From Verrucomicrobiota bacterium (GTDB taxonomy: Bacteria; Verrucomicrobiota; Verrucomicrobiia; Opitutales; Coraliomargaritaceae): a DNA stretch of 6,807 nt. Every line of letters starts with the position of its first letter. Within the stretch, counting starts at the first letter, position 1. A program made the translations under genes and the position numbers. Of this stretch, positions 6,694 to 6,807 are shown piece by piece. The notes under the pieces are model-generated. The model searched no databases. It saw only the letters and a program-made list of their open reading frames with translations, and was not told where the DNA came from. The DNA lies in the NCBI GenBank assembly GCA_027620575.1, contig JAQCDT010000066.1:1-6807 (forward strand). Direction: 5' to 3'.

Positions 6694-6807
6694 TTAACTT
6701 GATGCCTTGATAGAATCGACTTCCAAGTAAGCGGCATCTTTTAGGCGAATAGAGATATGGCAGTCCCTAAATTCAATTGAAATTGGATCGCCTAAAGGTG
6801 CTTCATG
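6694..6807 (-). CDS. feoA: Ferrous iron transport protein FeoA, C-terminal part
   Basis: The frame enters at the right edge and codes for the last 37 residues, starting HEAPLGDPISIEFRDCHISI and ending at TAA 6694-6696. The APLGDPI-(S/E)-IE pattern, followed by a turn, a second strand and a final LEV strand, is the C-terminal half of the SH3-like FeoA domain, normally about 75-90 residues in a stand-alone protein. FeoA is a small cytosolic partner thought to bind FeoB and affect its activity. The stop shows that it is not fused to FeoB. Only 11 bp, without a Shine-Dalgarno sequence, separate it from the feoB start, which supports a common transcript. The N-terminus and the operon promoter, where iron control would be expected, are beyond the window. 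Confidence 0.88.
   Translation of the reverse strand, partial: HEAPLGDPISIEFRDCHISIRLKDAAYLEVDSIKASS

Overview
The window is a compact stretch of bacterial chromosome with mostly housekeeping genes and no visible RNA genes, insertion sequences, CRISPR arrays or phage genes. It is fairly AT-rich, genes are tightly packed, and none of the visible starts has a convincing Shine-Dalgarno sequence at normal spacing. The style of FtsH (AGCDEAKEEV before the Walker A, acidic C-terminal tail) and of FeoB (SSYACAIPG and SFPAREVIIATLG motifs) recalls Verrucomicrobiota, perhaps Opitutae. This is an impression from recalled family patterns, not a search result.

Layout from left to right. At 1-47 (minus strand) there may be the first 15 codons of an unidentified gene. 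At 100-1191 (minus) lies queA, the SAM-dependent enzyme that makes epoxyqueuosine in tRNA. A 59-bp divergent intergenic region separates it from tilS at 1251-2243 (plus), the tRNA(Ile2) lysidine synthase in its short form without the extra C-terminal domain. A 76-bp gap leads to ftsH at 2320-4374 (plus), the membrane-anchored AAA+ zinc protease.

The right third is a ferrous iron uptake (feo) operon on the minus strand, reading from the right edge: the 3' end of feoA (6694-6807), complete feoB (4523-6682), and a 51-residue Cys-rich single-pass membrane protein (4371-4526). The last is easily missed because of its size, but it matches the FeoB-associated Cys-rich type in position, topology and composition. 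It overlaps feoB by an ATGA start/stop junction. Its own TAA stop shares a TTAA palindrome with the stop of the convergent ftsH gene, so the two operons meet with no spacer.

How the genes work together: queA and tilS both act on tRNA anticodons (wobble G34 and C34). FeoA, FeoB and the small Cys-rich protein form one Fe(II) import unit. FtsH is general membrane-protein quality control. The most interesting points are the small feo gene, a T-run at the end of feoB that has the form of a -1 slippery heptamer and could fuse FeoB to the Cys-rich tail, and the shared palindromic stop between ftsH and the feo operon. I see no clearly new multi-gene system.
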